Shown: positions 12,176-23,417, numbered from the stretch's first letter. The stretch: 64,000 nt of DNA from Macrobrachium rosenbergii (GCF_040412425.1 NC_089781.1:56082468-56146467), one strand, 5' to 3'. Numbers and translations: made by a program. Notes: generated from the sequence alone by a model not told the origin.

Positions 12176-13824
12176 GTCTCTTTCCTGTTCAGATATGTTG
12201 ATCTTTTTTTCATTTCCAGAAATTCGTACATTAAAAAATCCATCTTTTCCATTATATTTGATCTTCCATCTTCATATTGATTCATTTTGTGCATAAACCT
12301 GCATTTATCTCCATATCTGCACCATCCCCTAGCATCATAGATACATTGCTTGTTCCTTGTGCTATATCTAGGTGCTGATGCCTCATATCGTGGTGCTGAC
12401 ATTTCATAATGAGTTGTTGGCTTGCTTTTTGCCTTCATCACATGATCTTTGTTCCTTTCTTTATTTGTTTCACTTTTACCTTGATTTTTTATCTGTATGT
12501 GGTTTTGATTTTGGTTTTTCATGGCTACAGGATACATGTACCTACATTTCTTATTAAACCTACATCCATTTCCTTCTTTCCAGTTTCTACATATTTTTGG
12601 ATGTAGATCGCTGCATTCCTCTTCATAGCCATCTAGATATGCACATTTGCCATAGATCTCATAATTGTGACATATCTTGGGATGTTTGTAATAACATCTT
12701 TCACCAAACCTGCAATTCCCTCTTTTCAAAAGGGTGCATACTGTGTCTTTCTTTTCTTTTTTTTTTTCTTGTTCTTTCCCATCGGTATGAAGATCCGGGT
12801 ACAACCTCTTTGGGATTTTATTTTGATTTATTTCTTCATATGTATGTTGCTGTATTGCCTCATATGTAGAATCTATGAGTTTCTCTGCATCCATACTCTT
12901 ATCCTGTTCTTTGTTTTCATTACTCTTTTCTCTCTCTTCAGTCTTATTTTCTTCTTTTCTATTTTCCTCTTCCTCCTCTTCTTCCTCTTCTTCATCTTCT
13001 TCAACTTCTTCATCCTCCACAATCTGTACATTAAGTCTTGATTTAATGACCTTGTCTATCCATACTAGACATGTTGAGCAAAATATTTTTGTGTCCTTAT
13101 TTTTATTTTGCGCTACTTCAGCACATGAAGGATGCGTAGGTACGTGGCAAGCATAGCATTTTCTAATCAGGTTTTGTGGATTGACAATGCTATACCACAC
13201 TCTACATAGTTTACATGCTTTAGGCATCCGTTTGCCTATTGCATCAATCAATATATTCACTAATTTCACCATACTTATTTTCTTTGATGGAATGTGTTGA
13301 TTTTTGTAGATTTTCTTTATAAGTCTTTTGATAACTTGAACTTTCATTGGTATCCCTTCCATTATTTTTATTATATTTTCTACAGATTTGCCCCAGGGAG
13401 AGGGGTGGTGTTTAGGGACCACACTGTTTAATCCATTTTTTGGGGTGAGGGGGAGGGGATAGGGAAGTGAGAGCAGTTCCCTGGTGGAGGGGTGTTGATT
13501 AGGGAACACACTGTTTAAACCAGTTTTTTTGGGGGAGAGGGGAGAGGAGAGGGAAATGGGAGCAAGGTCCCCGGGAGAGGGGTGGTGTTTAGGGACCACA
13601 CTGTTAAAACTAGTTTTTTTGGGGGAGTGGGAGAGTAGAGGGAAGTAGGAGGCAAGGTCCTTGCGAGAAGGATGGTGTTTAGGGACCATACTGTTCAAAC
13701 CAGTTTTTTTAGGAGAGGAGAGAGGAGAGGGAAGCGGGAGGTAAGGTTTTTTTGGGGAGGGATGATTGTAGAGGGAAGTGGGAGGATAGGTCCTGGGGAG
13801 AGGGGTGGTGTTTAGTGACCACAC
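12145..13824 (-). CDS. Satellite-LINE ORF1 fusion open frame (559 codons)
   Basis: The longest open frame in the window. Residues 1 to about 144 are translated satellite (repeating VVPKHHPSP and FPLLS units with the satellite's own ATG); from about 145 it is LINE ORF1 without its native N-terminus. ORF1 part: PHD-like Cys/His cluster at about 204-258 (CKLC, CYAC, H-x2-C, CSTC), a Glu-rich acidic tract at about 272-295, three CCCH fingers at about 350-430 (Cx7Cx5Cx3H; Cx8Cx9Cx3H; Cx8Cx5Cx3 with the last His changed to Tyr), and a fourth (Cx7Cx5Cx3H) near 500. CCCH fingers usually bind RNA, so an RNP role is expected. Whether the fusion is expressed is unknown. Confidence 0.6.
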   Translation of the reverse strand: MWSLNTTPLPRTYPPTSLYNHPSPKKPYLPLPSPLSSPKKTGLNSMVPKHHPSRKDLASYFPLLSHSPKKTSFNSVVPKHHPSPGDLAPISLSSPLSPKKTGLNSVFPNQHPSTRELLSLPYPLPLTPKNGLNSVVPKHHPSPWGKSVENIIKIMEGIPMKVQVIKRLIKKIYKNQHIPSKKISMVKLVNILIDAIGKRMPKACKLCRVWYSIVNPQNLIRKCYACHVPTHPSCAEVAQNKNKDTKIFCSTCLVWIDKVIKSRLNVQIVEDEEVEEDEEEEEEEEEENRKEENKTEEREKSNENKEQDKSMDAEKLIDSTYEAIQQHTYEEINQNKIPKRLYPDLHTDGKEQEKKKEKKDTVCTLLKRGNCRFGERCYYKHPKICHNYEIYGKCAYLDGYEEECSDLHPKICRNWKEGNGCRFNKKCRYMYPVAMKNQNQNHIQIKNQGKSETNKERNKDHVMKAKSKPTTHYEMSAPRYEASAPRYSTRNKQCIYDARGWCRYGDKCRFMHKMNQYEDGRSNIMEKMDFLMYEFLEMKKRSTYLNRKETWENPYYYPY

Positions 13825-15306
13825 TGTTTAAATCAGTTTTTTGGAGGAGGAGAGGGAAGTGGGACGGAAGGTCCCTGGGAAATTGGTGGTGTTTACGGAC
13901 CGAACTGTTTAAGCTATTTTTTGGGGGAAAGAGGGAGAGGAGAGGGAAGTGGGAGGCAAGGTCCCGGGGAGATGGGTGGTGTTCAGGGACCGTACTGTTT
14001 AAACCAGTTATTTCAGGGAGGTTTGAGAGGAGAGGGAAGTGGGAGGCAAGGTCCCAGGGGGATTGTTGGTGTTTAGGGACCACACTATTTAAACCAGTTT
14101 TTTGGGGGAGGGGGAGAGGAGGGGGAAGTGAGAGGCAAGGTCCCTGGGAGAGGGGTGGTGTTTAGGGACCACACTGTTTAAACCAGTTTTTTGGGGGAGG
14201 GATGAGAGTAGAGGGAAGTGTTAGGCAAGGTCCCGGGGAGAGGGGTGGTGTTTAGGGACCACACTGTTTAAACCTGTTTTTTGGGGGGAGCGGGAGAGGA
14301 GAGGAAGTGAGAGGGAAGGTTCCGGGGAGAGGGATGGTGTATAGCGACCACACTGTTTAAACCAATTTTTTGGGGAGAGGGGAGAGGAGAGAGAAGTGGG
14401 AGGCAAGGTCCCAGAAAATGGGGTGGTATTTAGGGACTACACAGTTTAAACAAGTTTTTTGGGGGAGGGGGAGAGGAGAGGGAAGCCGGATGCAAGGTCC
14501 CTGGGAGACGGGTGGTATTTAGGGACCACACTGTTTAAACCAGTTTTTTGGGGGAGGTGGGAGAGGAGAGGGAAGTGGGAGGCAAGGTCCCGGGGAGAGG
14601 GGTGGTGTTTAGGGACCACTCTGTTTAAACCAGTTTTTTTTGGGATGTGGGAGAGGAGAGGGAAGTAGGAGGCAAGGTCCCAGGGAAAAGAATAATATTT
14701 AGGGACCACACTGTTTAAACGAGTTTTTGGGGGAGAGGAGAGAAGAGGGGGAAGTGGGAGGCAAGGTTCTGGGGAAAGGGTGGTGTTTAGGGACTAAACG
14801 TTTTAGACCATTTTTTGGGGGGAGGGATGATTGTAGAGGGAAGCAGGATGAAAGGTCTCGGGGAGAGCGGTGGTGTTTAGTGAGCACTCTGTTTAAATCA
14901 GTTTTTTGGGGGAGAGGAGAGTGAAGTGGGAGGGAAGGCCTTCACTGTGAGAGGTGTGGTGTTTAGGGATCGCACTGTTCAAACCATTTTTTGGGGGGGG
15001 GATAGGGGAGAGGAGAGGGAAGTGGGAGGGAAGGTCCCGGGGAGAGGGGTGGTGTTTAGGAACCACACTGTTTAGACCAGTTTTTTGGGGAGGTGGGAGA
15101 GGAGTGGGAAGTGCAAGGGAAGGTCCCTTGAAGAGGGTTGGTGTTTAGGGACTAAACTGTTTAAACCAGTTATTTGGGGGATGGGGAGAGGAGAGGGAAG
15201 TGAGAGGCAAGGTCCTGGGGAGAGGGGTGGTGTTGAGGGACCACACTGTTTAGACCAGTTTTTTGGGGGAGGTGGGGAGAGGAGAGGGAAGAGGGAAGGA
15301 AGGTCC
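13392..15306 (+). repeat. Satellite array block 3, forward orientation
   Basis: About 22 monomers between LINE B and LINE C. Variant monomers carrying GATGATTGTAGAGGG occur near 13757 and 14827. The segment near 13690-14100 resembles 5867-6280 in monomer order, which supports a higher-order repeat. The block ends at AAGGTCCC next to the LINE C tail. Confidence 0.95.
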
Positions 15307-15352
15307 CTTACCTTACCTTACCTTATAGTTCGGTCAGGTTGCCCCAGGTCCC

Positions 15353-18350
15353 TCAGTGTGAGGCACCTCTGATGACTACCAGAGAATTGCTAATGCATTT
15401 TCCGGTATATTTTGCATCTTCCAATCTTGGATGGTCTGGGATGCAGCTTAGATATTTGTCAAGCTTATTCTTAAGCACATCTACGCTCACTCCTGTTATG
15501 TTCCTCAGATGAGCTGGTAGTGCATTGAATAGACGCTGCATTATCGATGCTGGTGCGTGGTGGATTAATGTCCTGTGTACTTTCCTTAGTTTTCCTGGTA
15601 TAGTTTTTGGCACTATTAATCTACCTCTGCTTGCTCTTTTTGATATTTTTAGTTCCATGATATTTTCGGTAATTCCTTCTATCTGTTTCCATGCTTGAAT
15701 TACCATGTAGCGTTCTCTTCTCCTTTCAAGACTATATAAATTTAAGAATTGTAGTCTTTCCCAGTAGTCAAGGTCCTTAACTTCTTCTATTCTAGCTGTA
15801 AATGACCTTTGTACACTCTCTATTTGTGCAATATCCTTTTGGTAGTGCGGGTACCATATTATATTGCAATATTCAAGTGGACTACGTACGTACGTTTTAT
15901 AAAGCATAATCATGTGTTCAGCTTTTCTTGTTTTGAAGTGCCGGAACAACATTCCCATTTTTGCTTTGCATTTTGCCAATAGAATTGCTATTTGATCATT
16001 GCATAACATATTCCTATTCAACATCACACCAAGGTCTTTAACTGTTTCCTTATTTGTGATTGTCTCCTTATTAGGTCCTTTATATGCATATAGCATTCCT
16101 TCTTTATCACCATAGTTTATTGATTCAAATTTATCAGAGTTAAATACCATCCTATTTACTTCTGCCCGTTTATATATTTTGTTTACTGTAGGTCTCTTTG
16201 TAGCGAGTTCCTATCTCCATCACAAGTAATTTCTCTACTTATGCTTGTGTCATCGGCGAAACTTCTCATTACCGAGTCCTCAACATTACTGTCTATGTTT
16301 GCTATTATAATAACAAACAGCAATGCAGCCAACACCATACCTTGTGACACACTGGATATTACCGTAGCTTCATCCGATTTCTTGTCGTTTGCAATCACTA
16401 TCTGTTTTCTGTTTTGCAAAAATTCTTTTATCCAACTTCCTACTTTGTCCACAATGTTATGTTTTCTAATTTTTTCGCTAATATATTATGGTCTACCTTG
16501 TCAAAAGCTTTTCCAAAGTCTAGGTAAACCACATCTGTATCTTTTTCATTTATCATATTTTTATATATGCTTTCATGGTGGACTAACAGTTGGGTTTGTG
16601 TACTTTTTCCAGATACAAAACCATGTTGTCCTGTATTAAACAAACTATTTTTCATTAAATGTTTCATTATATATTTTTTCATTACCCTTTCATAAACTTT
16701 CATAATATGAGATGTCAGGCTCACAGGCCTATAATTACGTGCCTCTAGTCTTGATCCACCTTTGAAAGTAAGGGTAATATATGCTAATTTATGTTCATCA
16801 TAAATCTTGCCTCTATCTTTTACTTTGCTTTAATAATATTGCGACTGGCTTTGCAATAGAATGAACTACTGTCTTTAAGAAAATGGCAGGGACACCATCT
16901 GCTCTGGCTGCTGATCCATTTTTAATTTCATTAATAGCCTGCACTATATCGGCTTCAGTAATATCTATGTCCGATAAATATTCACTATTTTCATCTCTTA
17001 TTTCTGTATCATTATCTTCATTATCAATTCTAGGTGTAAATTCACTCTTATATCTTTTTGCTAATCTGTTTTATCTTTCTTTTTTTTTCATTCGTTAATT
17101 GCCCTGCAATTCTTAGAGGGCCTATTTCTTCTCTTATTTTATTCATCCTTTTCGCATATAAGTAAAATATTTTGGGGTTTTGCTTGATATTTTTAGGGTG
17201 TTTTCTTCTAAGTCCCGTTTTTCATTTTCTTTTGATTGTATAATTTTTTGTTCTGCATTTTCGATCTTACTTTTTAGTTCCATCACTTTCCATGCATTCT
17301 TTTCTTTTGCAAGACATTTTTTCCACTTTCTGATTTTCTGGAACAAGATCCTTCTATCTCTTGGTATGCGTGACTGATGTTTACTTTTCTTCTTTGGTAT
17401 ATATTTTTCCACTATTTTCTCTAATATTTTATATAATAATATATCTGTATTTACCTGTATATTATCACTTACGAATATGTTTTCCTAGTCTTTGTTCAAT
17501 TCTTCATTTATTTCTGACCAATTTATATTCTTACTATAGAAATTGTATTTTCCATATCCTTCCCATTTTTTCATCTCTTGCTTATCCTGTTTTCATGTGC
17601 TTTGGAACGGACTGTTAATTATATGACATTATGGTCTGAAATACTCGTATTATACACTATTATTTCTTTAACATAGTTCACCTCGTTCACAAATACTAGG
17701 TTTAAAATATTATCCTTTCTTGTTGGCAGGTGATTTATTTGCTGAATGTTATGCTGTAGTAGCATATCTAATAGCTTTTCAAATTGCCTCTTATCTTCTG
17801 CGCTACTATTACTCTCTTTTTTATATGTACAAATACAACCACAGTCTCCTATTCGTTCTTTCCATTCTACGAAAGGAAAGTTAAAGTCTCCGGATAGGAG
17901 TATAGTCCAGTCTTTGAGATTTCTACATATATCATCCGATTTGTCAATTATTATGTCAAACTCTTTAGTATTAGGGGGTCTGTATATTACAATGTTCACT
18001 AATTTTTCAGATTCAAATTCTACCGCTATTCATTCACATTCTGTGCTACTATATTTTTCACAGATTTTTCCTTGATTTACGTCTCTCCCATATATCGTGG
18101 TTCCCCCTTGATTCCTATTTTTTCTATCTGCTCTATAAGTTTGGAAACCCTTTATCTGATCATCATTACCAGTCTCTTGGGAGTACCAGGTTTCACTTAT
18201 ATTCATTATACCTATTTTTTCATTTTGGGTTAGTTCTTCTAAGAACTATTTTTCTTTCTGAGTTACTCGAAACTAAACCCTGTGCATTCATCACTATGAT
18301 GGTTTGCGTTTTATCCCCATAATGTAATATGGGTAATAATAAATAATAAG
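15353..18350 (-). pseudogene. LINE C ORF2 (endonuclease-RT, frameshifted)
   Basis: ORF2 in fragments. 15353-16150 is the RT thumb and C-terminal region (265 codons, with DLGVMLNRN and PLEYCNIIWYPHYQKDI). 16183-16452 has motif B (degraded to VSQGMVLAALLF) and SFADDTSIS. 16440-16724 has motif A with Ala changed to Gly (YLDFGKAFDKVDH). 17143-17412 is the Lys-rich linker. 17619-17999 is the endonuclease C-terminus with LLSGDFNFPF and an intact SDHNV. The changed motif B Pro and several indels mark it as inactive. Confidence 0.85.
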
Positions 18351-19753
18351 GATTTTCCCATGTCTCTTTCTTGTTCTGATATGTTGTTCTTTTTTTCATT
18401 TCCATAACTTCGGACAATAAAAATCCAATTTTTCTAATATTGTTGGTTTTCCATCCTCATATTTATTCATTTTGTGTTTGTACCTGCATCTATCTCCATA
18501 TCTGCACCATCCTTTTGCATCATAGATGCATTGCTTTGTTGCACTGTACCTGGGTGCTGATGCCTCATATTGTGATGCTGACATTTTATAACGTGTTGCT
18601 GGCTTGCTTTTTTCCTTTGTCTCATACTCTTTATTCCTTCCTTTATTTGTTTCATTTTTACTTTGATTTTTGATATGTATTTGATTTTGATTTTTGTTCT
18701 TCATGGCAACAGGATGCATATACCTGCACTTTTTGTTGAATCTGCACCCTTTTCCTTCTCTCAAGTTTCTACGTATTTTTGGATGTAGATCGCTGCATTC
18801 AACCTCATAGCGGTCTAGATATGCACATTTGCCATAAATCTCATAGTTGTGACATATATTGGGACGTTTGTAGTGACATCTTTCACCGAATCTGCAGTTC
18901 CATCTTTTCAAAAGAGTGTAGACTATGTCTTTTTTTTCTTTTTTTTTCTTGCTCTTTCCCGTCAGTATGTATATTCGGGTACAACCTCTTTGGGATTTTA
19001 TTTTGGGTTGTCATTTCATAGTTTATTTCTTCTTATATATGCTGTTGTATTGCCTCATATGTAGAGTCTGTGAGTCTCTCTGCATCCATACTCTTATCCT
19101 GTTCTTTGTTTTCGTTATTGTTTTCAATCTCTTCAACCTTACTTTCTTCTATTTCGTTTTCCTCTTCTTTATCTTCCTCATTTTCTTCATCCTCGACTAT
19201 TTGCACATTAAGTCTTCACTTAATAACATTGCCTATCCATATTAAACATTTTGAGCAAAATACTTTTGTGTCCTTTTTTTATTTTGCTGTACTTTTGCGC
19301 ATATAGGGTGAGTTGGTACATGGCATGCACAGCATTTCCTTATCAGGTTTTGTGGATTTACAATGCTATACCACACATTACATAGATTGCATGCTTTAGG
19401 CATTCGTTTTCCTATTGCATCAATCAGTATATTCACCATATTCACCTTGTTCATTTTCTTTGTTGGAATGTGTTGATTGATGTAGATTTTCTTTATAAGT
19501 CTCTTGATCACTTGGACTTTCTTTGGTATTCCTTCAATTATTTTCATTATGTTTTCTGCTGACTTGTTCCAGCTTGAAGGATCATATCCTTTCACTATGT
19601 CTGTGTATGTTTTTGCATCTTTTTGGTTGGAGTTGTTGTTGATCTCAACGATAAAAAACCCAGCTCCCTGCTTGCCAATTCATCATATTGGTAGTCTGCT
19701 AGGCAAGCTAAATTCCTTCATCTTTTGCCGCTGTTGTTACTTGAAGCTTCCAT
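18351..19753 (-). pseudogene. LINE C ORF1 (PHD plus CCCH fingers, frameshifted)
   Basis: Candidate native start at 19753 (ATG GAA GCT TCA AGT), followed within 12 codons by an apparent indel. The open stretches are 19242-19595 (Lys-rich helix region and PHD-like CNLC, CCAC, H-x2-C) and 18396-18911 (CCCH fingers 1 to 4). The acidic tract lies between them near 19100-19200. Estimated full length is about 465 codons. The ORF1 end runs into ORF2 without a stop because of a 7-bp duplication at about 18334-18350. Confidence 0.8.
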
Positions 19754-19952
19754 GATGCTTAATTTTTAATATTTCACTCGAAAAAAACACCTCAATTGAC
19801 GCTTTATCATGCTACTCTGACTTTAATCTAATCACCGACAGTCTACAAACACTTCTAGCTATAGGTCACTTGCTAGTCATATGCTATACGCGTGAAATCG
19901 GGTTGATTATTCAGACTGAGAATGAATGTGTCTTCAGACCAAGAACGGGCAC
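19754..19952 (-). other. LINE C 5' UTR / promoter region
   Basis: About 200 bp upstream of the ORF1 start, seen only in this copy because the others are 5'-truncated or diverged here. It has no satellite similarity. In full-length LINEs this region carries the internal promoter; I see no specific promoter motif that I would defend. Confidence 0.45.
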
Positions 19953-20566
19953 AGGAGAGGGGTGGTGTTTAGGGACCACACTGTTTAAATTAGTTTTTTG
20001 GGGGAGAGGAGAGGGAAGTGGGAGGGAAGGTCCTGGGGAGAGGGGTGGTGTTTAAGGATACCACTCTTTAAACCTTTCTTTTAGGGGGGAGGGGGAGAGG
20101 AGAAGAAAGTGGGAGGTAATGTACCGGGGAGAGGGGTGGTGTTTAGGGACCACACTTTTTAAACCAGTTTTTTGGGGGAGGGGAGAGGAGAGGGAAGTGG
20201 GTGGCAAGGTCCTGGGAGGACGGGTGGTGTTTAGGGAGCACACTGTTTAAATGAGTTTTTTGGGGGAGGGGTAGAGGAGAGGGAAGTGGGAGGAAGGTCC
20301 TGGGGAGAGGGGTGGTGTTTAGGGACCACATTGTTTAAACTAGTTTTTTGGGGGAGGGGAGAGAGGACAGGGAAGTGGGAAGAAGGTCCCTGGGATAAGG
20401 GTGTTGTTAAGGACCACGCTGTTTAAACCAGTTTTTTGGGAGAGGGTGGAGAGGAGGGGGAAGAGGGAGGCAAGATCCTTCGCAGAGGGGTGGTGTTTAG
20501 GGACCACACTGTTTAACCTAAGGTTTTGGGGGGAGGGGAGAGGCGAAGGAAGTGGGAACAAGGTCC
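19953..20566 (+). repeat. Satellite array block 4, forward orientation
   Basis: About seven monomers between LINE C and LINE D. The last roughly 230 bp (20335-20566), including the rare variants GGGATAAGGGTGTTGTT and TTTAACCTAAGG, recurs at about 26798-27084, so it belongs to a duplicated segment. Confidence 0.95.
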
Positions 20567-20940
20567 ACATCGCCTTACAGACCTCACAGTTTTTTGGGTT
20601 GCCCCAGGTCACTCAGTGTGAGGCACCTTTTGTGTCTACCATAGAGTTGCTAATGCGTCTTCCGTTATATTTTGCACCTTCCAGTCTTGAATGGTCTGGG
20701 ACGCAGCTTAGATATTTGTCGACCTTATTCTTAAACACATCTACGCTCACTCCTGATATGTTCCTCAGATGAGCTGGTAACGCATTGAAGAGACGTTGAA
20801 TTATTGATGCTGGTGCGTAGTGGATTAATGTCCTGTGTGTTTTCCTTAGTTTTCCTGGTATAGTTTTGGGCACTATTAATCTACCTCTGCTTTCTCTTTC
20901 TTATGTTTTTAGCTCCATGATGTTTTTGGTGATCCCTTCT
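20335..20940. repeat. Tandem segmental duplication, copy 1
   Basis: Satellite plus the 3' terminal 370 bp of LINE D. It shares with 26798-27453 the same rare satellite variants, the unusual LINE junction GTCCACATCGCCTTACAG, CCTCACAG in the tail, and LINE-internal variants such as GTAACGCATTGAAGAGACG. Offset between the copies is about 6.46 kb. Confidence 0.8.
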
Positions 20941-22420
20941 TTCTGTTTCCATGCCTGTATTATCATGTAGCTTTGTCTTCTCCTTTTGAAACTATATAAT
21001 TTTAAGAAATGTAGTCTTTCACAGTAGTCAAGGTTCTTAACTTCTTCTAGTCTAGCTGTAAAGGACCTTTGTACACTCTCTATTTGTGCAATATCCTTTT
21101 GGTAGTATGGGTACCACATCATACTGCAATATTCAAGTGGACTACCTGCATACGTTTTATAAAGCATAATCATGTGTTCGGTTTTTCTTGTTGTGAAGTG
21201 CCGGAACAACATTCCCATTTTTGCTTTGCATTTTGCCAATAGCATTGCTATTTGATCATTGCATATATTCTTATTCAACATCACACCAAGGTCTTTAACT
21301 GTTTCCTTATTTGTGAATGTCTCATTGTTAGGAGGTCCCCTATATGCATATATCATTCCTTCTTTATTACCATAATTTATTGATTCAAATTTATCAGAGT
21401 TAAATACCATCCTATTTACCTCTGCCCATTCATATATTTTGTTTAGGTCTCTTTGTAGCAAGTTCCTGTCTTCATCACAAGTAATTTCTCTACTTATTCT
21501 TGTGTCATCGGTGAAACTTTCACTACCAAGTCCTTAACATTAGTCTATGTCTGCAATCATAATAACAAACAGCAATGCAGCTAACACTGTACCTTGTGGC
21601 ACACCGGATATTACCGTAGCTTCATCCGATTTCTCATCGTTTGCAATCACTATCTGTTTTCTGTTTTGCAAAAATTCTTTTATCCAACTTCCTACTTTGT
21701 CCACAATATTATGTTTTCAAATTTTTTTTGCTAATATATTATGGTCTACCTTGTCAAATGCTATTGCAAAGTCTAGGTAAACCACATCTGTATCTTTTTC
21801 GTTTATCATAATTTTATATTTGTTTTCATAGTGGGCTAACAATTAGCTTTGTGTACTTTTTCCGGGTACAAAACCACGTTGTCCTATATTAAACAAACTA
21901 TTTTTCATTAAATGTTTCATTACATTTTTTTTTATTTCCCTTTTAAACACTTTCGTAATATGTGATGTTAGACTCACAGGCCTATAATTACTTGCCTCTA
22001 GTCTAGATGCACTTTGAAAATAGGGGTGATATATGCTAATTTATGTTCATCATAAATGTTGCCTGTATCTACACTTTGTCTTAATAATATTGCGAGCAGC
22101 TTTGCGATAGAATGAACTACTTTTTTTAAGAAAATGGCAGGTATGCCGTCTGGTCCTGCTGCTGATCCATTTTTAATTTCATTAATAGCCTGCACAATAT
22201 CGGCTTCATTAATATCTATGTCCGATAAATATCCACTATTTTTATCTCTTATTCCTGTATCATTATTTTCATTATCAATTCTAGGTGTAGATTCTCTCTT
22301 ATATCTTTCTGCTAATATGTTGCATTTTTGCCTTTTCTCATTTGTTAATCTCCCTTCGTTTCTTAGAGGGCCTATTTCTACTCTTCTTTTATTCATCTTT
22401 TTCTCGTATGAGTAGAACAT
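20613..22420 (-). pseudogene. LINE D ORF2, RT part
   Basis: RT fragments: 21998-22420 (fingers, AAGPDGIPAIFLKK), motif A region near 21730-21790, motif B near 21590 (GVPQG reading), 20901-21461 (thumb and C-terminal region with EYCSMMWYPYYQKDI), 20613-20873 (C-terminal end). The region around motif C (about 21500-21545) has small deletions that disrupt the Asp-Asp motif. Clearly inactive. Confidence 0.8.
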
Positions 22421-22726
22421 TTTGGGGTTTTGTTTTATACTTTGTAGGGTCTTCTCTTCTAAGTCCCGTTTTTTATTTTCTTTTTACTGTATAATCTTTT
22501 GTTCTGCATTTTCTATCTTACTTTTTAGTTCCATCACTTTCTATGCATTCTTTTCTTTTGAAAGTGCTTTTTTCCACTTTCTGATTTTCTGGAACAAGAT
22601 CCTTCTGTCTCTTGGTATGCATGAATGGTGTTTGCTTTTCTTCTTTGGAATATTATATAATATAGCCATATTTACCTGTATATTATAACTTATGAATGTG
22701 TTTTCCTAGTCTTTGTTTAATTTTTC

Positions 22727-22730
22727 ATTT
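22727..22730. other. Target-site duplication ATTT, left copy (right copy at 24591-24594)
   Basis: Intact LINE copies read TTCATTTATTTCTGAC here. In copy D the left side ends TTCATTT and the right side restarts ATTTATTTCTGAC, so ATTT is present once more than in the empty site. This is a 4-bp duplication flanking the DNA transposon. Confidence 0.75.
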
Positions 22731-22762
22731 CAGGCATTAAGGAGAGAGGGGCATATATGCCA
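22731..22762 (+). repeat. Left terminal inverted repeat of the DNA transposon
   Basis: Starts CAGGCATTAAGGAGAG and runs through GGGGCATATATGCCA. It aligns with the reverse complement of 24558-24590 with a few mismatches and single-base gaps. Confidence 0.8.
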
Positions 22763-23177
22763 GAAAAATAAAAAAACATAAAACATTGCTCTAGTCATGC
22801 TCTTTCCAATGGTATGACTTATAAGCCCCTGCACCATTATCTATAAGAGCTATTCTAGTTTGAAAACTAATTTTTTTCCCTCCGAAAGATTATGGCCAAA
22901 ATTGGCTCATGCGGTTAATTAGAAAGGGACTTATACGACTTGACTCGGTAAAAGGATACGGAAATACACGCAGTGGCACTCGCGCCTTCTTGACGGCCTA
23001 TCAGGATGCCCGACTTGTGCTGCTTTGGCAGACTAGAGTAATTCCCGCCAATCAGTGGCTTCGTACCTTCACACTTTTAAAGTACTTCCAAGACCACGTG
23101 AATGTTTATAGGTTGCTTAGTGTATTGCACTCGTGTTTTTCACTGTTTTTTACGTAAATTCAGCGTGATTAGTCATA

Positions 23178-23417
23178 ATGGCTGATGATAGTGGTAGTTC
23201 TGTGCATGGGGAGATCCTGTGAGTGACCTTAAAACCCTTTGTCTGTACATAGCTCCTGTAAAGCAAGAGTATTTCCGGTAAATTATTGCTACACAGAGTA
23301 CCCCCCCCCCCACCTCCTGAGCCTGCACCTAAACAAGGGCAACCCAGTCGTCGTGAGCAAGATGAATTTGCAGAGGACGACGATGATGAGGTGCAGGAGA
23401 ATCTTTTTGACTACTAA
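23178..23417 (+). pseudogene. Two-exon coding remnant in the DNA transposon (predicted 53 aa)
   Basis: ATG at 23178 opens a short frame (MADDSGSSVHGEI) that runs into a good splice donor, GTGAGTG, at 23219. An acceptor (TTGCTACACAG) ends at 23296, giving a 78-nt intron. Joining them keeps one frame through a Pro run, PEPAPKQGQPSRRE, and an acidic stretch (EFAEDDDDEV), with a stop at 23415-23417. This resembles the acidic, low-complexity N-terminus of a transposase whose catalytic part has been deleted. The splice sites and frame are seen in the sequence; the transposase origin is inference. Confidence 0.4.

Larger units (their letters stand above)
9139..13391 (-). mobile_element. LINE B: 5'-truncated CR1/L2-like non-LTR retrotransposon
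   Basis: A 4.25 kb reverse-strand copy with ORF1 (missing its first roughly 70 codons), ORF2 and the 3' tail. The tail on the element strand is (TGTAAGGTC)n grading into (TAAGG)n, adjoining the satellite at GGGACCTTGC. The 5' end joins the satellite after CACCACCCCTCTCCC. No long target-site duplication is visible. CR1/L2 affinity is inferred from the APE endonuclease plus RT without RNase H, the very short 3' UTR, the tandem-repeat tail instead of poly(A), and a PHD-like ORF1; clade assignment needs a phylogeny. Confidence 0.9.
15307..19952 (-). mobile_element. LINE C: near full-length CR1/L2-like retrotransposon
   Basis: At 4.65 kb this is the longest copy. It has a (TAAGG)n tail at 15307-15326, ORF2, ORF1 and about 200 bp of 5' UTR upstream of a candidate ORF1 start at 19753. 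Its 5' end joins the satellite after CACCACCCCTCTCC and its 3' end joins at GGGACCTT, so the insertion sits almost cleanly inside one monomer. It is the best template for a family consensus, but both ORFs carry frameshifts. Confidence 0.9.

Noticed and set aside
12372..13156. Phe/Ser-rich, membrane-like open frames opposite LINE ORF1 (also seen opposite the other copies)
   Set aside because: Antisense shadows of the Lys/Glu-rich ORF1 and ORF2; hydrophobicity follows from reverse complementing AAA/GAA codons.
22909..23157. 82-codon open frame inside the DNA transposon
   Set aside because: No recognisable domain, no match in style to transposases, and it ends just before the better-supported spliced start at 23178.
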